Assembly: GCA_011056825.1 (NCBI GenBank)
Contig: DSBH01000255.1
Location: 1 to 8,423, forward strand
DNA: 8,423 nucleotides
Direction of reading: 5' to 3'
DNA from: Deltaproteobacteria bacterium
Lineage (GTDB): Bacteria > Desulfobacterota > Syntrophia > Syntrophales > UBA2210
Shown here piece after piece: positions 6,306-8,423 of this stretch. Under the pieces are notes generated by a model. The model was not told the DNA's origin, searched no databases, and saw only the letters and a program-made list of their open reading frames with translations. The first letter of the stretch is position 1. Every line of letters starts with the position of its first letter. A program made the position numbers and the translations under genes.

Positions 6306-7090
6306 CCGACAGCAAGTCTCCCAAGACGGTTATCGCCGTCACTGACGGCAGTGCCATTCCCACCAGGCGGGATCTGGGCCTGTTCACGGCGTGGAGGGTC
6401 TCTTTCGTGGGGGCCCTCCTGATCGTGATCGCGCTGGTCGGTTTCAAGCCCGATCCCTACTGGGAGATCCTCAAATTTCTTCCCGACGGTATTGTGGTCA
6501 CCTTCCAGGTGACCGTCATGTCCATTCTGCTCGCCCTCGTCATCGGTCTTTTTACCGGGCTGGGCCGTCTGTCAAATAATAAAATAATCAACGGCATCGC
6601 CTCCGTCTACGTGGAAGTGGTGAGGGGCATTCCCCTGCTGGTACAGTTGTTTTATATCTACTTCGCTCTGGGACGCATCGTCAATGTGCCGCCTTTAACG
6701 AGCGCCGTCGTGGCCATGGCCGTCTGCTACGGCGCCTACATGGGGGAAATATTCCGGGCCGGCATCGAGTCCATTCACAAGGGACAGCGGGAAGCCGCGC
6801 GATCTCTGGGCATGACGTCAGTGCAGACCATGCGCTACGTGATCCTTCCCCAGGCGTTCAAAACTATTTTACCGCCCATCGGAAACGAATTCGTGGCGCT
6901 CCTGAAGGATTCATCGCTTGTTTCCATTCTTGCCGTCTCCGACCTTCTCAGGAGGGGTCGTGAATTTGCCGCCCAGTCTTTCACGTATTTCGAAACGTAC
7001 ACCATGGTGGCATTAATGTACCTGATCATCACCCTTTTCCTTTCAAAACTTATCAGCATCATGGAGGAACGCATTGGTGTCGAAAAATAA
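6293..7090 (+). CDS. Polar amino-acid ABC transporter, permease
   Basis: This 265-residue inner-membrane permease of the HisM/GlnP type, with a MetI-like fold, forms the channel of the importer. After a hydrophilic N-terminus of about 33 residues there is a hydrophobic helix (about 36-50), then the conserved core with helices near 68-91, 103-125, 134-152, 195-215 and 236-256. The cytoplasmic EAA loop that docks to the ATPase starts at EAARSLG (167-173) and ends at ILPQAF (184-189). VEVVRGIPLLVQLF (107-120) and KDSSLVSILAV (205-215) are typical of the family. A GTG at 6293 is used as start because no ATG occurs before residue 76, inside the membrane core; GGAAG (6284-6288) lies four bases upstream. 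The start is inside the last 13 bases of the binding-protein gene, so translation is coupled. Only one permease gene is present, implying a homodimeric channel. Confidence 0.93.
   Translation: MAQVTDSKSPKTVIAVTDGSAIPTRRDLGLFTAWRVSFVGALLIVIALVGFKPDPYWEILKFLPDGIVVTFQVTVMSILLALVIGLFTGLGRLSNNKIINGIASVYVEVVRGIPLLVQLFYIYFALGRIVNVPPLTSAVVAMAVCYGAYMGEIFRAGIESIHKGQREAARSLGMTSVQTMRYVILPQAFKTILPPIGNEFVALLKDSSLVSILAVSDLLRRGREFAAQSFTYFETYTMVALMYLIITLFLSKLISIMEERIGVEK
7063..7067 (+). promoter_or_regulatory. Shine-Dalgarno GGAGG deciding the ATPase start
   Basis: GGAGG inside the permease gene lies six bases before TTG (7074) and nine before GTG (7077), but 27 before the first in-frame ATG (7095). It therefore favours a non-ATG start overlapping the permease stop. 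Confidence 0.6.
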
Positions 7091-7817
7091 CGTGATGATC
7101 CGGGTGCAAAACGTGGTGAAACATTTCGGCGCTTTAAAAGCGCTCGACAACGTTTCACTCGATGTGTACGACGGTGAAAAACTGGTTATCATCGGCCCCA
7201 GCGGCTCGGGTAAAAGCACTTTGCTGCGGGCGCTCAACCGGCTTGAAACTGTCGATTCGGGCCGGATCTTCGTCGACGGCGCGCAGATCAACGATCAGCA
7301 AACGGACATCAACAAAGTGCGGGAAGAAATCGGCATGGTCTTCCAGTCTTTCAATCTTTTCCCTCACAAAACAGTCCTGGAGAACGTCAACCTGGCCCAG
7401 ATGGTGGTCCGGAAACGGTCGCGCCGGGAGGCGACGGAAATATCCCGGGCGCTGCTCAAGAAGGTGTTTATCTCGGAAAAGGAAGACCAGTATCCATCGA
7501 AATTGTCCGGCGGGCAGCAACAGCGCGTCGCTATCGCGCGTGCACTGGCCATGAAACCGAAGGTCATGCTCTTTGATGAACCCACGTCCGCCCTGGACCC
7601 CGAAACCATCGGCGAAGTCCTGGACGTCATGAAGAACCTCGCGCTGGACGGCATGACCATGATCGTCGTCACGCACGAGATGGGCTTTGCCCGCGAGGTG
7701 GCCGACCGGGTTATTTTCATGGACTGCGGTGCCATCCTCGAGGAAGGCCCGCCGGAACACTTTTTTACCAATCCCTCGCAGGAACGGACCAGGTTGTTCC
7801 TGAACCAGATCCTCTAG
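7074..7817 (+). CDS. Polar amino-acid ABC transporter, ATP-binding protein (GlnQ/HisP-like)
   Basis: This 247-residue cytoplasmic ATPase powers the importer. All ABC motifs are present and intact: Walker A GPSGSGKST (41-49), Q-loop FQSFNLFPH (90-98, Gln91), signature LSGGQQQRVAIARAL (144-158), Walker B VMLFDEP (164-170), D-loop SALDPE (172-177) and switch His201 in VTHEMGFAR (199-207). The order and spacing are those of the polar amino-acid uptake (PAAT) class. The start is either TTG at 7074 or GTG at 7077, both served by GGAGG at 7063-7067; the first ATG (7095) would remove seven residues. The gene overlaps the permease by about 14-17 bases, completing a binding protein-permease-ATPase operon. 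It ends 41 bases from the convergent KamA-family gene, with no classical terminator between. Confidence 0.95.
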   Translation: MVSKNNVMIRVQNVVKHFGALKALDNVSLDVYDGEKLVIIGPSGSGKSTLLRALNRLETVDSGRIFVDGAQINDQQTDINKVREEIGMVFQSFNLFPHKTVLENVNLAQMVVRKRSRREATEISRALLKKVFISEKEDQYPSKLSGGQQQRVAIARALAMKPKVMLFDEPTSALDPETIGEVLDVMKNLALDGMTMIVVTHEMGFAREVADRVIFMDCGAILEEGPPEHFFTNPSQERTRLFLNQIL

Positions 7818-7821
7818 TTTC

Positions 7822-7836
7822 CCGTCGTGCAGACGG
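7822..7836. other. Short hairpin in the convergent gap after the ABC operon
   Basis: CCGTC and GACGG form a 5-bp stem with a 5-base GTGCA loop between the two convergent stop codons. There is no T run on either side, so it is at best a weak transcription end signal. Confidence 0.25.
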
Positions 7837-7858
7837 CCGACAATCCCGCCGTGCGCCG

Positions 7859-8423
7859 CTAATAATAATACCAGATGGTCCGGTACAGATCGATGTCCTC
7901 GCCGGTTGCCTTCAGGCGCTCCAGGTAATCGTAAATGGAAACGTCCACGTGCACATACGTATCGACGAGCTTGATATTCTTTTCCCAGGGATGAAATTCA
8001 TAGACCCGCCGTCCGTTGGGCAGGATCGATATCAGGTCGCGGTGCTGGGCCGCGCGAAGGTAATTTTTGCCGAGGCGGGGAACGTTGAAAACCACTTCGT
8101 CGGTGCGAACCGTCCCCGGAAACAGCCGGGCTCCCTCAGCCTGTTCCTGCAGGAGCCGCGCCAGCGGTACTCGAAAATCGTTTGTCTCTTCCTTTCCTTT
8201 TGTGTTGAAGGTGTAATAGGGAGTGACCCCTATCAGCCGCAACTTGTTCCGCAGATACGAGGCTTCGTATTTCCTGGAATTGAAAAAGGTGTAGACGAGC
8301 TGATTGTATACGCTGATACCGGCGTGCCTGAATTTCTGCACCGCCTCCATCATCTGCGGCGTGATCTCGTAGGCATGTTCACAGTGCGTGACGATGACGA
8401 CTTCCCGCCGCCCCGGCTGATGA
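7859..8423 (-). CDS. KamA-family radical-SAM aminomutase (lysine 2,3-aminomutase-like), 5' end outside window
   Basis: These are the C-terminal 187 residues of a KamA-family protein; the reading frame stays open to the window's right edge, so the radical-SAM CxxxCxxC core lies outside. Seen from the edge inwards: EVVIVTHCEHAYEITPQ, then YNQLVYTFFNSRKYEASYLR, LRLIGVTPYYTFNTKGKEET, RVPLARLLQEQ, VFNVPRLGKNYLRAAQH, ILPNGRRVYEFHPWE, DVSIYDYLERL and the tail YRTIWYYY. These are hallmarks of the KamA family, which includes lysine 2,3-aminomutase and glutamate 2,3-aminomutase and depends on SAM, a 4Fe-4S cluster and PLP. An internal ATG at 8353 is not the true start because family-conserved sequence continues upstream of it. 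Which amino acid is used cannot be decided, since key specificity residues are partly outside the window. It is convergent with the amino-acid ABC operon. Confidence 0.87.
   Translation of the reverse strand, partial: HQPGRREVVIVTHCEHAYEITPQMMEAVQKFRHAGISVYNQLVYTFFNSRKYEASYLRNKLRLIGVTPYYTFNTKGKEETNDFRVPLARLLQEQAEGARLFPGTVRTDEVVFNVPRLGKNYLRAAQHRDLISILPNGRRVYEFHPWEKNIKLVDTYVHVDVSIYDYLERLKATGEDIDLYRTIWYYY

Noticed and set aside
7155..7760. 201-residue minus-strand frame opposite the ABC ATPase
   Set aside because: It is fully antisense to a gene with every ABC motif; no ribosome site or domain is recognisable.
7818..7858. Terminator for the ABC operon
   Set aside because: The only stem (CCGTC/GACGG) is five base pairs with no T run; TAATAATAAT next to it is just the Tyr-Tyr-Tyr-stop end of the KamA-family gene.

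Overview
The window shows an ordinary-looking chromosomal stretch from what is probably a strictly anaerobic, Gram-negative bacterium. The evidence is a two-gene 2-oxoacid:ferredoxin oxidoreductase of the gamma-alpha fusion type, a KamA-family radical-SAM aminomutase fragment, and an ABC binding protein with a signal peptide but no lipobox (so a periplasm is likely). Base composition is moderately GC-rich by eye and even throughout. My best guess is a member of the former Deltaproteobacteria (Desulfobacterota, e.g. Syntrophales-like); this rests on gene style only and is tentative. I see no rRNA, tRNA, transposase, integrase, CRISPR array or phage gene.

Layout, left to right. Bases 1-3524 hold a four-gene minus-strand operon, read right to left: an ADP-ribose-pyrophosphatase-like Nudix hydrolase, a zinc-ribbon Nudix hydrolase, korA (gamma-alpha fusion) and korB (cut by the window's left edge). 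The Nudix genes overlap, and korA/korB share an ATGA stop/start. A 122-bp divergent spacer (3525-3646) carries a good sigma70-type promoter for the plus-strand TrmH/SpoU RNA methyltransferase gene (3647-4444) and a possible leaderless-type promoter for the Nudix-kor operon. A ten-helix EamA/DMT transporter lies convergently on the minus strand (4471-5358).

A second divergent spacer (5359-5540) contains a perfect 13-bp palindrome laid over a consensus TTGACA -35 element. Downstream is a complete, tightly overlapping three-gene polar amino-acid ABC uptake operon (binding protein, permease, ATPase; 5541-7817). The right end (7859-8423, minus strand) is the C-terminal part of a KamA-family (lysine 2,3-aminomutase-like) protein, convergent with the transporter.

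Functionally the window suggests anaerobic amino-acid and 2-oxoacid metabolism: an amino-acid importer, an aminomutase-type enzyme, and a ferredoxin-linked 2-oxoacid oxidoreductase. Any direct pathway link between them is inference from proximity. I did not find a convincing undescribed system. The most checkable oddities are the palindrome over the -35 of the ABC operon, the displaced cluster cysteine and Asp-to-Glu change in the ThDP motif of KorB, and the coupling of two Nudix hydrolases to kor genes.
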